From Ecdyonurus torrentis (lineage: Eukaryota > Arthropoda > Insecta > Ephemeroptera > Heptageniidae): a stretch of 64,000 nucleotides of DNA. Under the pieces are notes generated by a model. It worked only from the letters and a program-made list of their open reading frames with translations, searched no databases and was not told the DNA's origin. The translations under genes and the position numbers were made by a program. The stretch covers positions 3,716,193-3,780,192 of the forward strand of contig OX439136.1 in NCBI GenBank assembly GCA_949318235.1. The letters are read 5' to 3'. How positions within the stretch are numbered: position 1 is the stretch's first letter; the number at the start of each line of letters is the position of its first letter. Below are positions 22,470 through 45,183 of this stretch, in pieces.

Positions 22470-22851
22470 TATAATTAAAAGATTTGATAGAAAAACACAT
22501 AGTAGGTAGATTAGTAAAGGGGAATGGGAGATAGTATGAGCTTACACTAACAAAAAGGACGCTGTGATTGAGAAAATATTCTAACTCAGGTTAAAAAGAA
22601 TTTTAAGTGACCCAAGTAAGTGGCTCATATTGAGCATATGAGCATTATGAAATGAAGCTTTCTACAGAGCAATATGAGCCACTTACTTTTCGGCCTGGGT
22701 TAGAATACTTGCTCTAATACTGTGCCCCTATTAGTGTAAGCTCATACTATCTCCCATTTTTCAATTTTTCCTAATCTATCTATGTTTTTCTATCAAATCT
22801 TTTACTTATCAATTATTGCATAGATGATTTTCCTAATATTTATTAATTTTA
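22470..22851. mobile_element. Family G hairpin element with 10-bp target duplication
   Basis: TTATAGTAAA flanks it at 22460-22469 and 22852-22861. Arms: GATTTGATAGAAAAACACAT ... GGGAGATAGTATGAGCTTAC and the inverse to TTTTTCTATCAAATC. The right side alone continues with ATGATTTTCCTAATATTTATT, the family's one-sided tail. Confidence 0.78.
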
Positions 22852-22986
22852 TTATAGTAAAGATAAATTATCAAAAGAAAAATTAGTATTACCAATGACG
22901 CCTGACCAAGTGAAGATCTTGATGGAACAGTTAACACAAATATTTCATGGCTAAACACTTTTTAAGAAAATCCTTTTTTTAAGAAA

Positions 22987-23417
22987 TATGTATATTAAGG
23001 AAAATAAACCATCGCGGTTAGGTATGATAAATTGAAAGAAAAGGATAGGAGAAAACCAGCAAGGGCCTTACCATAGTGAAGAGAGTCCCATAGTTCGGTG
23101 AAAATCTTGCTAGCACAGATATAAAATAACTAACACATTGGAAATATTTCGGCAATCGACTCCAAGAGAGATATGGAGCGTGTTATGCCTTCATCAGTCC
23201 TTACAGACTCAGAGAGAAACTATGAATGATCGTAGTTTCTCTCTGAGTCTGTAAGGACTGATGAAGGCATAACACGCTCCATATCTCTCTTGGAGTCGAT
23301 TGCCGAAATATTTCCAATGTGTTAGTTATTTTATATCTGTGCTAGCAAGATTTTCACCGAATTATGGGACTCTCTTCACTATGGTAAGGCCCTTGCTGGT
23401 TTTCTCCTATCCTTTTC
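22987..23417. mobile_element. Family C hairpin inserted in a family H element
   Basis: TTTTTTTAAGAAA occurs at 22974-22986 and 23418-23430. The left tail is ATAAACCATCGCGGTTAGGT; the arms are ACCAGCAAGGGCCTTACCAT ... and the inverse, with centre near 23225. Family H halves lie outside: 22861-22973 (GATGGAACAGTTAACACAAAT) and 23431-23540 (inverse). Confidence 0.85.
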
Positions 23418-23629
23418 TTTTTTTAAGAAACACATTTAACTCTCTTCTTCAGTTGCTTAATCAATGTAAATATTTATATTATCAGTGTCTCTGTCATATC
23501 AAGATCTTCACCTATAGTTCAATTTTAGTAAAGATGAAAGTAAATATAAAATGGAGGGTAAATCTTGCACACATACTGTATTGGTCTATATTAAAATACT
23601 CGGAGGAAAAAAGTTCACTAATAGTAATA

Positions 23630-34665
<11,036 letters not shown>

Positions 34666-35705
34666 TCTATGTTTACAATTTTAGATAGCAGCATCAGATT
34701 TAGATAATATTTAAATCTTAGATACAGCATTGCCAAATTTATAACAAACATATTGAAATAATCACTAAAAATATTTAAAAAATAATTTAACCCACAAATA
34801 TCACACTTTAAATTGAATTAAAATATTGCAGAGTTTGCATTTCAACTTATATTTGTTATGTATTGAGTTTTAAAATTTGTAACACTTTAAAATAATCAAT
34901 AATTTCAGAGTAGCCACTAAAAGTATGAAATATAAAAATATATTGATAAAAATTATCAGAAGAAAATTTATACTTACGACTACTGCCATTACTTCGACCC
35001 ATTTTTGATGAATAATTAATGCAATACCATAGATAGCAAAATATGAATAAAAAATAGCTTTTCATACTTTTTGTAAAAAGGACTGCCATAAAAATTATTT
35101 CATCATTTTTACTACAATTTTAAAGTATTTTTGTATTAACAAAATTTATATTTTTTTAGAAACCCTGGGACATAAAATTTAACATGAATTTTTGCCATAA
35201 AGTTAAAAAATTTAATTAATATTAAATAACGTTGAATATAAAAATATTAAATTTTAAGTAGATTACTGTTTTTAGTACAAATATTCATATGTTGGTGTAA
35301 AAAGTGCCAGCTGCCCCATCATATGGTTGATTTCATGCCAACAAATATAAAATATACTAAATTTTAGGAACATAGATAAAAGGAACAAATAAATAGACCA
35401 AAAGTAAATTAGGAGACTACATTTAGAAACTGTAACACCAATTCATTCACAAATATTTGATAGCTACTCCAACTACTTTAACACTGAAATAGAAGAACAA
35501 TTTTAATTATTCCGTCCATAAAACTCCCATTTTAACACTTTTATGTTGGTATACCGGTTAATCAATGCAAAAGTAAAATTTAAGAAGTTTTGATTAGTTA
35601 TCAAATCTTGCAGAAAACACAACAAAGAGCTGATAAAGGTAGACAAGATTTGTCGATAGAATACTACACTAACTTGCTAGTAATTGAAAACTATTATAAA
35701 TAAGA
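34666..35705. promoter_or_regulatory. Head-to-head promoter region of MLYCD and the YccV-like gene
   Basis: 1040 bp separate the two start codons on opposite strands. It is very AT-rich, with no palindromic element, unlike most non-coding DNA here. The minus strand contains a possible short exon at 35020-34978. No TATA box or other core element can be called with confidence. Confidence 0.5.
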
Positions 35706-36807
35706 ATGGTTTGGACAACACGGGAGATGTTTATACTTGGTATTTTGATGATGAGTGTTCCTGCACAATATTGGCTTATTTCAAATTTGGCAAGCAGCGG
35801 TGGAAAACCTCAACAAGCATTATTTAAATTTGGACGAGATATTGATAAATTAAAATTAATATGGTTTGAAACAATGTATATATGGAAGAGATGGACTATG
35901 GTATTGGTTAATGCTGCAAGAGGACTAACTGGAATTGGAGGTAAGGGAGAAATTAAATTATGAAGTAATAGGCTATAATTTTAAAAACTTGAATACCTAT
36001 GTATATGAGTAGGTAAAATTTTCTAAGAGCAATTTGCATCATCAAAAGGCACAGCAGCACATTGGGCTTTCCACATGCACAGCAACATAAGTTTCCTTAT
36101 AGAAATTATGCCTGATCAACTCAATGCGTGCAGACAAAATAGCTCAGATGAAAGACCCTACCTATACGAGCACAAAAAAAGCATGGCATAGTATATAAGC
36201 TCTATAGTTAGGGTCTTTTAGCCTAGGGCTTTCTATCTTTAGTACAATACACATTACTGTATGTATAAGTTAATACATGCTCCAATCTATACAAGCCACA
36301 TAGTATAGTATACAAAGACAACGTTACCCCATCTGACTGTACGTTTCAGATAACACTATAAATTATATACCTTTTACCAAATATTAATATGTAAAGTTTC
36401 TATTTTATTTTATTACACTAAAAATAGAAATAAATACTACATGCACTACTTCAAATATAAATTACATTTTTGTGGGTTTTCAATTCATTGTTTTAGGTAA
36501 AATTATAAATAATAAGCAGAGTTTATAACAGGAAAATATTTTAAATAATTGTGACCAGCTAGACTTACAAGATTATAGGCCTACTATAAAATATATACTT
36601 ACTGTATATAATTACAAGAAGAAAATGCATGCAAAAGAAATGTATATAGCGTCTTCTACTCAATTAGAATGTTTATTTGCAACAATATTATATAAACAGC
36701 CATATTTAAACTTTATATTGACTCTACAATATACTCTAACCATTTTATGTGGCTGCCTATAATTATTTCACAGCTGAAAATACTAATTATCTAAATAGTA
36801 CTCATGC

Positions 36808-36838
<31 letters not shown>

Positions 36839-39800
36839 ATTAAATATATGGTTCTAATGCAAGTGTTTTTTTCTATGTGTTTAGTTGGAAAAATAAGAAA
36901 TTCAAGTCAAGAGTGTCCAGCCCAAGAAGTATTTTTATTCCGAGAAAGAACAGGTTATTTTGGTCTATCCCCTGAAGTTCGCCCAAACCGACCTGGTTAC
37001 ATCAGCTACAGAGTAGGTCAGGTTGTTAAGCTGGTAGATCATCCTGATCAAGGAGCCATGGGCGTCATCATTGCTTGGGATCTCTATGCCAGGGTAAGTT
37101 GGTGCCTATACATGATCGATGTTTGTATTTAGCTGTGGAGTTGTATGACAGAAATTAATACATCCATATACTTGTACAACATTTATAAGTGGGTAGAATA
37201 TTTAATTACTTTGTGAAAGATCAGGAGGTCTGTTCTTTAAATCCCTTGTCAACTTAATTTTTTATCATTTAGAATACTAGAGTGATAATTACTATACCTT
37301 ATTATCCATGAATTAGACACCACCACATTGATTTTGTATTTATTTTCATGCATTTTTATTTTGACGGTTATGTCACGTATCTGACATCACAATGTACCGC
37401 TGCCAATCACAGTCACGTGATAAATTTAACCGTTAAAATAATAACCATTAAAATAAAAATAAATACAAAATCAACGTGTTGGTGTCTAATTCATGGCTAT
37501 GAGGTATGAAATAAATATTTCCTAATATTTATTGACTTGATATAGGGAGATTAATAAATGTAATCAAGTTACAAACAACTATTTTTTATCTAAAAAGCAT
37601 ATTTTTTAATGTTATCAATTGAAAAACAAACTTAAATGAAAATGAAAATAGTGCGGTTGTGTGATGCACAGCTATACCACTACTATATGCACTAAAAACA
37701 AGAATTATTTGTAATTTTATTTAACTTATTTAAAGTAAATTAACTGACATACAGAAATTTATAAACTAAAAAAACTGCAAAAATTATTCTGAAAACATGA
37801 ACTATTTTTTAAGCTACCTTTACATACGTATAATAAATAAATTAAAAAATATATATGAGAATCTATTAAAAGATAATAGTTTGACAGAGTATATTGTGAG
37901 AAATATATTATCAAAGGAACAAATAGGGAAACCAAGAGGTATCTTACCACAATGAAGTCTGTAGCTGATTAAGATCTTAATGGCCACAAATGTTGACACA
38001 AATATTACATTTCTAAGCAACCAAAGAAGACGGTTGTATAGCTCTTGAAATGACTTATTCAATATAATTAATCAATGTAAATATTTGTGTTGATTGAACC
38101 ATCAAGATCTACACCTAGCATGGATTTCATTGTATGTGGTTTCTCTATTTTTTAATTTGATATGTATATCCAAACAGAAAGGGTTTTTAATTTTCATAAT
38201 TTAACATTCTATCAGGAAGCATCATGATCAGAGATACAAGAAAAAGAGGTTATGTAACATTCTGGTTAAGTTAGGACAGGCTAATACTGTAACCTAGAGA
38301 ACAGAAATATGCCAACATATATAGAAATATATGTATATAGAAATATAAATATAAATATGTATATAGAAATATACGCGAAACAGTAAGCCTAAGCATCAGT
38401 TTATTATGAAGCACCAATAGCAGCCTAGAATTCTGAGGCACCAATCAGTGTTCATGTAAGCACTCTCTTTGCGCTTTTCCTCTGATTCGTGCCTCAGAAT
38501 GGTTTTATTCTGGGATGGTATTTGTGCCTCAAAATAAAGTGACGTAGGCTTACTCTTTTGAATATGTGAGCCAGCCTGATTTAATATGGGGATGTCACTT
38601 CTCAGTTAAAGTTCTCTATTGTAACCTCACATAACTTGTCCAATGTCGCTTACATGTCTTCCGACTCTTGGCTGATTTTTTAGGCACGCTGTTTTAAATT
38701 TCCCTCTGTAGGGAATACTGTGATACGTTTGGGGCTATTTGAACTATTATGATAAGGCTGACTAAAGGTCAGAAACGATATAATGTATGACGTAAACATA
38801 GATAACAACTCGGAATTCTTGAGCTCAGGTAACAACAAAACCTCAAACCTTTGTGAAGCAGTATTTAGTAATAGTAGTTTTGGTTGCCAATCGCTAGAGG
38901 TGCTAGAGTGTACAAGCTTGAATCATGCTTGTCTACAAATTTATACAGGGAGTTAGAAGACATATAACGGACATTGTAACTTGTCTAACCTAACCAAAAC
39001 GTTACAAAACCTTCTTTTCTTCATGATATGTATGTAACCACTATAATAGAAAAGAAAGAAAGACAGTCCTACACCTCCATGCTATTTTATTTTCCAATAA
39101 TCTTAAAAGTTTTTCTTACCTCCAGTTTATGTGTTTTTATTACAATTCCCTATTTCATTGATTACAATTATTTTGAAAGAAAATGAAGTTCTACATTATT
39201 ATCACTTTGTATTTTACACATCAATCACATATATATTTTTAAACATCAAAGTATTTACTACTTTTAAATATGTCTTTCCTGATAAGGATATCATTTTTAC
39301 TACTGATTAATTATCATGACATTAAATACATTAAATATTTTCATAACATCAATTTGATTAGCATATTACAGTAAAACTTTGATATATGAACATTTTAACT
39401 TCTTAGAAAAAGAGATCAAATACTTTAAATTAATTATAGACATTTTTATTTAAGATACCTGCTCTTTTAACATTGTAAAAGGTAGCTAGGCCTTACCTGA
39501 GTTTAACAGGTAACCGAAAGTTGGCCACTGGTAAAGTTAAAGGAACAGGGGGTATAGTATAGTAAAAGTTCAGTTAAAAATAAGTGACCTCTTTTTCAAT
39601 TTTAATGGGAATAAGACGCTTTATTTTTCATTTTCTCTCATTTTTTTTCTATCCAATTTTATAGTATATATTATTAGGTACAGCTCTGGCCAAAAGTTTA
39701 AGAATGGGGTAGTGGCGGCCGCAGCGTTTTCCCATAAAGATAACATTGTGTGTTTGCGGGTTGCCTATACAAATCGTTCTCAAACTTTTGGCCAGAGCTG

Positions 39801-42568
39801 TACATATTACCTTTAATAAAAAAAAAAAAAAAAATCAAAAAAATCAAAATCAAAATCAAAATTTTACTGTATTTTTTATATGAATGTTGCATAATTGAAT
39901 TTACTATATTTACAGTATGTTAATTTATCTTAACATTTTTTTTATGTATATACTATATTCACTTATATCTATGAACACATATTAAGCACAAAATTAAAAC
40001 ACAATGCATTTTAACATAAAAGTAAATAGTTGACATACAAAATAATTTCAATCTAGAAATGATTTAAGGCGTAGAACACCTTGAACAAAAAAGTTGTGTA
40101 ATATCCTAACAAACCTAAAAATCAACGTTGATTTTGCTGGAGTCACTGATTTCTAATTTATTTTCCATTCACTAAATGCCACTGGCGGTCACTGACGTCA
40201 CAGTTCGCTTGTTTTACGCGCTTGAAACCGGGCGAGCTGTGACGTCAGTGACCGCCAGTGGCATTTTGTGAATAGAAAATAAATTAGAAATCAGTGACTC
40301 CGGCCAAATCAACGTTGATTTTCAGGTTTTTTAGGATATTACACAAATTTTTTGTTTAAGGTGTTCTACGCCTTTAAGTTTTAGTAATTTAAAAATATAA
40401 GTTTTATACATTTTTGTTTTTCTCTTTATAACTTTCAAACAAGTCAAATTTGAATGGGGATTATCAGTAGAGTGTGCTAGGAGGGCATGTCTTTTAATTT
40501 TATATCTTTTGATACCATTTGAGAAAATTAATATACCAACAAAGGATAAATTTATGGTTTTAACAGACACTTATTTTAACCTTTAAAAATTTGAGAATTT
40601 TGTTCTACCGACAAGCCTCATTATGTGCATAATTCTTGTAGTGAGAAAAAAAAATTACACCAGTCACATATATCTTTCTAAAACTATTAGAATATACAAT
40701 TTTAGCTAAACATTTAAATTTTCTACTACATTGAACATTATTGAATTTTTTTTATTTTTGATTAAGTATATTTTAAGTTACATTTAACACTCAGAATGTA
40801 GATAATATTTATTTAAATTTAATTTCAGGCTCCAGAACCATGGTTGAATGAGCATTATGGCGAAGATTCGGTAAGTTTTAATACTGAATTATTTTTACAT
40901 TAATTATTAATATTTCCTTTAAATATTGTGTTGTTTAAGATAATGAATTGAATGGTCTCAAAACTTGAATTATTTTTTAGCCAACATATTTATTATTATA
41001 AAAATAAGAAATTGTTCTATAATGACTTTTTTATATTAAAGGGCCCCTGACCTCAAAAACAAATTTCCTCTCAATTATAAATCATGAGATAAGATTATTA
41101 TAAATTCACATATTTTGTGCCTTAACCCTTCAGTACTCTCACAAACTGGGAAGAAAACTTGTAAAGTAGGCAACCCGCGCTACAATTTCTATTGTAGACC
41201 CGGAATTGTTGACGTCATGAAGTCCTAAAGTTGCCTACTTTACAGTTTTTCAACCCAGGTTTGTGAGGCTACTAAAGGGTTCTAGGATGTAATATGTGTA
41301 TCAATGATGATCCCATCTTATGAATTTTACGTTTTTGATTCAATTGTTTGAGGCCTGGAGCCCTTTAATATATTTTGATAATAAAAAATTACCCCCTTAT
41401 AATGTGTATTATAAAATATTTTTTGTGCTGAAATTATTGACTTTTATAAATTCCCATATATAATACACAATAAGAGATATTAAGAAAACTAAACCATCGC
41501 GGTTAGGTATAATAAATTTGAAAGAAAAGGTTAGAAGAAACCAGCGCTGGTCTTACCATAGTGAAGAGAGTTCCATAGTTTGGTAAAAATCTTGCTAGCA
41601 CAGATATAAAAAACTAAAACACACTAAACTCCGAGAACTGTTTATTGCTGAAATATATCCATGTGTTAGTTTTTTATCTGCCAAGATAAGTTGCCAACAT
41701 TTTCACTGAACTATGGGACTTTCTTCACTATGGTAAAGCTCTTGTTCGTTTCTCCTATCTTTTTCTTTCAAAATTCATCATAATACACATAAACTAAAGT
41801 TGTCATGGTAGTTATAAAGCTTACAAAATTAAGTTACATTAATAAATATTGAAGACAATTTATTATTACAGTAAATAATAGGGAAACCAACAAAAGCACC
41901 TTACACAGATGAAGTTGATAGGTACGTAAAGCATTTGATGTGACGGTTAATGTGTCATCATCAACATCTCCATCTAGCTTTGGACTTCATTGTGGTATGG
42001 TGCTTATTGGTTTCAAGATAAAGGACTGTTCAACATGATGCATAAATTCATGTAATTCTTACGTGAAGATACATCAATCAATTTTACTTGGATTCTTACA
42101 AGAAAGTTACGTGAATTTACACGTCATTGTGAACAGCCCATTTTAATATTCAAACCAAAACGGTTATTTCCTAACTACTTTTGAATATAATTTGTTTGAC
42201 TAGCATTAATTTATGCTATAATTTTTAAAATAGACACTTATATGGTTATTTTATATATTTTGTTTTAAGTTTACATTAATTTCAATTTATATAGTTCATT
42301 GTTATATATCATCAGTCAATTATAATGTCTTTTATGTCACTTTAATCTTGCTGTTTTTTGGTGTCACCAGGAGCTAAGGAAAGAACCACATTATCGTATC
42401 ATATTATCAAGACCATTATTACGTGAAACATACATAGCACAGCGATACTTAAAAGTACTACGAGCAACACAAATAAATCATCCAAGAATTACAGAACTTT
42501 TTTCACATTTTGATGGTGCGCAATATATTCCAAGATCATCATTAAAACGACTTTATCCAATGGATTAA
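35706..42568 (+). CDS. Membrane-anchored YccV/HspQ-like domain protein
   Basis: Four exons (35706-35940, 36885-37093, 40829-40870, 42371-42568) join in frame into 227 residues. Residues 8-25 are a hydrophobic stretch near the N-terminus (MFILGILMMSVPAQYWLI), so a signal anchor or organelle presequence is likely. From about residue 118 the protein matches the YccV/HspQ ('hemimethylated DNA-binding') domain: YRVGQVVKLVDHPDQGAMGV, then IIAWDLYAR, a short linker exon (APEPWLNEHYGEDS), PHYRIILSRP, and YIAQRYLKV. In animals the same domain ends FBXO21, but there is no F-box here and the gene is much shorter, so this is a stand-alone family member. In bacteria HspQ is a Lon-specificity factor; I do not infer that role here. 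A polyadenylation signal AATAAA lies at 42729-42734. The third exon is only 42 bp. Intron 3 (37094-40828) is full of mobile elements. Confidence 0.85.
37241..37510. mobile_element. Family I palindromic MITE, right end missing
   Basis: TCCCTTGTCAACTTAATTTTT starts the left arm; the core has TATCTGACATCACAATGTACCG. The right arm stops at TGGTGTCTAATTCATGG with ~50 bp lost. Complete copies: 47270-47663 and 62732-63140. Confidence 0.8.
37895..38150. mobile_element. Family H hairpin element
   Basis: Arms TATCTTACCACAATGAAGTC ... TGTTGACACAAATATT and the inverse AAATATTTGTGTTGATTG ... GATTTCATTGTATG. In intron 3 of the YccV-like gene. Confidence 0.7.
38248..39012. mobile_element. Candidate 0.76-kb element with ~33-bp inverted ends
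   Basis: GAGGTTATGTAACATTCTGG then TTAAGTTAGGACAGG on the left pairs with CTTGTCTAACCTAACCAAAA then CGTTACAAAACC on the right, with a few mismatches. Inside, 38380-38552 is a separate imperfect palindrome with TTCTGAGGCACCAATCAGTG and GTGCCTCAGAATGG. No reading frame. Confidence 0.55.
39679..39803. mobile_element. Tc1-like MITE (family K)
   Basis: TACAGCTCTGGCCAAAAGTTT and its inverse at the ends; centre with GGTAGTGGCGGCCGCAGCG and GTTGCCTATACAAATCG. Confidence 0.9.
40064..40377. mobile_element. Family A palindromic MITE
   Basis: TTTAAGGCGTAGAACACCTTG and the inverse GTTCTACGCCTTTAA at the ends; core TGGCGGTCACTGACGTCACA and its partner GTGACGTCAGTGACCGCCA. In intron 3 of the YccV-like gene. 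Confidence 0.88.
41041..41368. mobile_element. Palindromic MITE, ~330 bp
   Basis: Outer ends GGGCCCCTGACCTCAAAAAC and GTTTGAGGCCTGGAGCCC; inner arms ACTTGTAAAGTAGGCAACC and GTTGCCTACTTTACAGTTTT. The core includes TTGTTGACGTCATGAAGTCC. Confidence 0.75.
41470..41779. mobile_element. Family C hairpin element with 10-bp target duplication
   Basis: ATAATACACA occurs at 41460-41469 and 41780-41789. The left tail is TAAACCATCGCGGTTAGGTA; the arms are GAAAGAAAAGGTTAGAAGAA and the inverse CTCCTATCTTTTTCTTTC. Confidence 0.87.
41878..42020. mobile_element. Family H hairpin element, short copy
   Basis: GGGAAACCAACAAAAGCACC ... GATGTGACGGTTAATGTG and the inverse ATTGTGGTATGGTGCTTATTGGTTTC. The middle is deleted relative to other copies. 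Confidence 0.65.
42024..42141. mobile_element. Short palindromic MITE
   Basis: AAGGACTGTTCAACATGATG at the left and GTCATTGTGAACAGCCCATTT at the right; inner arms TTCATGTAATTCTTACGTGA and the inverse. It lies ~230 bp before the last exon of the YccV-like gene. Confidence 0.65.
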
Positions 42569-42786
42569 TTAACAAAAATATAAAGGTAATTTATACCCTA
42601 CTTATTACAATATATAAACATTATGTTTAAATTATGATAACAAAAAAAAATGTATCATTTTTTATGATGTATATAAAAGTTTCCAAAGTTAAATTATAAA
42701 AAAAATATATATTAAGAATTTTTCATGAAATAAATATTTTAAATATTTATTCATCAAATCTTAATACTTGTATAATATACAATGCA

Positions 42787-42818
<32 letters not shown>

Positions 42819-42889
42819 ATGGCATTTTAAATGTCACAACCTTGTTAACTTTTTTATAATTGTTTGTCAAACATTTTAGCTTATTTTAT

Positions 42890-43052
42890 TGATTAATAAA
42901 GGAAAAACTGTTTTGAGGATGACTTTAAGCAATTTCACTCACATCCTCTTAAATTTTTACTTACAACGCATGCACAGTACTTCGAAACAGAAGCAGATGT
43001 GAGCAAAATCGCTTATGGTCCACCTCAAAACAGCAGTTCTTTTATTAATTAA
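42890..43052. mobile_element. Family B palindromic MITE
   Basis: GATTAATAAAGGAAAAACTG and the inverse CAGTTCTTTTATTAATTAAT at the ends, with ACAACGCATGCACAGTAC at the centre. Confidence 0.82.
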
Positions 43053-43366
43053 TAACTTGCATTCAATTTAAAAATGAACTTTAAAAACAGAGCAATCAAT
43101 TAACTAAATAATGCATGACATTTACACCTAAAAAAAAAAAGTATAATACAATATAACATACATTACTTAAAAGAACCACTGTACTCTACATGAAATTTCT
43201 TTTCACTTTTTTATTCATCAGATAGGAACAAGTTAAATTTATTAACCAATAAACTGGGGAGAAAAATTAGCAAGTAGAAAATCTGCTGTACAATTTCTAT
43301 AGAATTCATGTACTAATAATGCCATGAATACAATTTTTTTGTTAACCCAATCTGTGGGGCTAGATA

Positions 43367-43512
43367 CAGGGGGTCTGTTCCGTAAGTCCTCACGAGAAAC
43401 TCGGTATCGAGAAAGGGGGTGTAACTCACTTGTTTATCATAGAAAACTCGTGAGCCACGCCCCCTTTCTCGGTACCGAGTTTCTCGTGAAGCCTTACGGA
43501 ACAGACCCCCAG
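43367..43512. mobile_element. Palindromic MITE with CCGTAAG and CCCCCTTTCTCGG arms
   Basis: GGGGTCTGTTCCGTAAGTCC at the left and CTTACGGAACAGACCCC at the right; inner arms CACGAGAAACTCGGTATCGAG and the inverse. One copy in the window. Confidence 0.8.
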
Positions 43513-44147
43513 GTTAAGATAGTATCATTTCATGTTTTAGGTACAGTAGTCTTTTAAGTAAAATACACATAAAATAACATTTTGTTTACAAAATAGTATA
43601 ACTGACTTTCAGCTTTTAAAAACATTATACAAAACAAAAGCATTAATTCCAGATCTTAATTCTTTTTTTCAGGTACATTCCAATACCTAATCTACAAGGC
43701 AACCATACCTAAATCCTGCTGTAAATACATTAGAAATAAAACAAAAAAAGGAACATACCTTACCCTTAAAAATAATAATAATAATAATAGGGTTACTAAA
43801 AAAGTACACCTACTATTTACATTGCAAATCTTTTAAGCATAAAATTGATAACTTTGTTTATGCTGAAAGTTATCCCAAAGCAAAAATTCTGAGTAACTAA
43901 TATAAAATATATAATAATATCATAGATACTCAAGATCTCTATTTAATTTGCTTTATAAATGCAATGTAAATTGTTTTTTGTTTTTTTAAATCCACAAAAA
44001 AAAGAAGAGTTATTTTCTTTCTTTAATTGTGGAAAAACTCAAACCTGTGTCTATTCTTCATACTTATGTGGCTTTCTCCCTAGATCACCAATATTTAAAT
44101 TATATTTTTATAATTTAATTATTGGTGCCCTGGTGAACCCACCCCTG

Positions 44148-45136
44148 TCAGCCAGTTACTAATTTATTTTGTAATAATCTCTCATTTTTGAATAGACGCC
44201 AACATACAAAAGTATCTCGAATAACTTTAAAAAATGTATAGTAATTAGTAAATAACATAAGGGCTAAAGATATTCCTCGCCACCATTCATTTCCAAATTG
44301 TATCAACAATCCCAGCTGTGAAACTACGAGACCACCTTGCAGACAAAATAATGCTGCGTATAATAGTCCTGGATTGTAGAAAACAGCCTAAACAAAAAGA
44401 GAGATATACAATTGTAAATATTAATTATTATCATAATATGCAACCATAGCATGCAGTGATGTCAACAGATGTGTTGTAATAACAATGCTTCTTACCGGTG
44501 GTGATGCAGTACCAATCAAAGACACACTAGAACAAGGTTAGGTACCCCTCTTTACGCTTATGTGGAGTTTTTTTTTTTTTTTTTTTTTTTTTTTACCATT
44601 TTTGAGAGACCTGTGTTGCATTTATTTGGGAAAAATTTAAATGAGGGATACTATGCATACTTTCACGTGTTGTAAGTTAATGTATATTATTTGAAAAAAA
44701 AAATTCAGTGCCTGTAAGAAGCATTTATGAAAGTATTCGAGTTTAATAAAGTATTACAAAAAGAGGGAGAAAAAATGTGTACAGCTCTGGCCAAAAGTTT
44801 GAGAACGATTTGCATAGGCAACCCGCAACCACCCTATGTTATCTTTATGAGAAAACGCAGCGACCGCTGCTGCCCGGTTCTCAAACTTTTGGCCAGAGCT
44901 GTACAATATTAAATTGATCAAAAGGTATCCTAACAATAAGATTATTTTCATTGTGTTTTCTGAAAGAGGTTAATAGTTCAATAATCTGTTTAATGTTTGT
45001 AACTGATTTTTTTTTAACTAAATTTTAAATTTACAATGAGAGGCAATAAAACCTGGCTGCTATAATATTTATAGCATGATAGTTCTTCATCATAAGTTAA
45101 TAGGATGTGCCAAATTTTCATTTCCAAAATTCGATT

Positions 45137-45183
<47 letters not shown>

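Larger units (their letters stand above)
20247..23629. other. Convergent intergenic region between WDR6 and MLYCD
   Basis: No gene was found. It holds the 3' ends of both genes and elements of families E (20352-20677), C (22035-22380 and 22987-23417), G (22470-22851) and H (split, 22861-23540). The stretch 20884-21120 has inverted TTTCAATTTCACCCC-type strings without a clear family. 21130-22020 is AT-rich with homopolymer tracts and nothing else recognisable. Confidence 0.6.
42569..44147. other. Convergent intergenic region between the YccV-like gene and TMEM39A
   Basis: It contains the 3' untranslated parts of both genes (AATAAA at 42729-42734), a poly-T tract (42788-42814), a family B MITE (42890-43052) and a GC-rich palindrome (43367-43512). 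The rest, 43520-44147, shows no repeat or gene that I recognise. Confidence 0.65.

Noticed and set aside
22861..22955. Extra 3' exon of WDR6
   Set aside because: The sequence is the left half of a family H repeat, and WDR6 already has a stop at 20246.
23240..23310. Hammerhead-ribozyme-like string CTGATGA ... GCCGAAA in family C
   Set aside because: Helix II has an extra unpaired A, no stem III with a GUC site follows, and the GAAA is not kept in the copy at 55811-56253.
43324..43557. 77-codon frame after the YccV-like gene
   Set aside because: It runs through the palindromic MITE at 43367-43512 and mirrors its arms.
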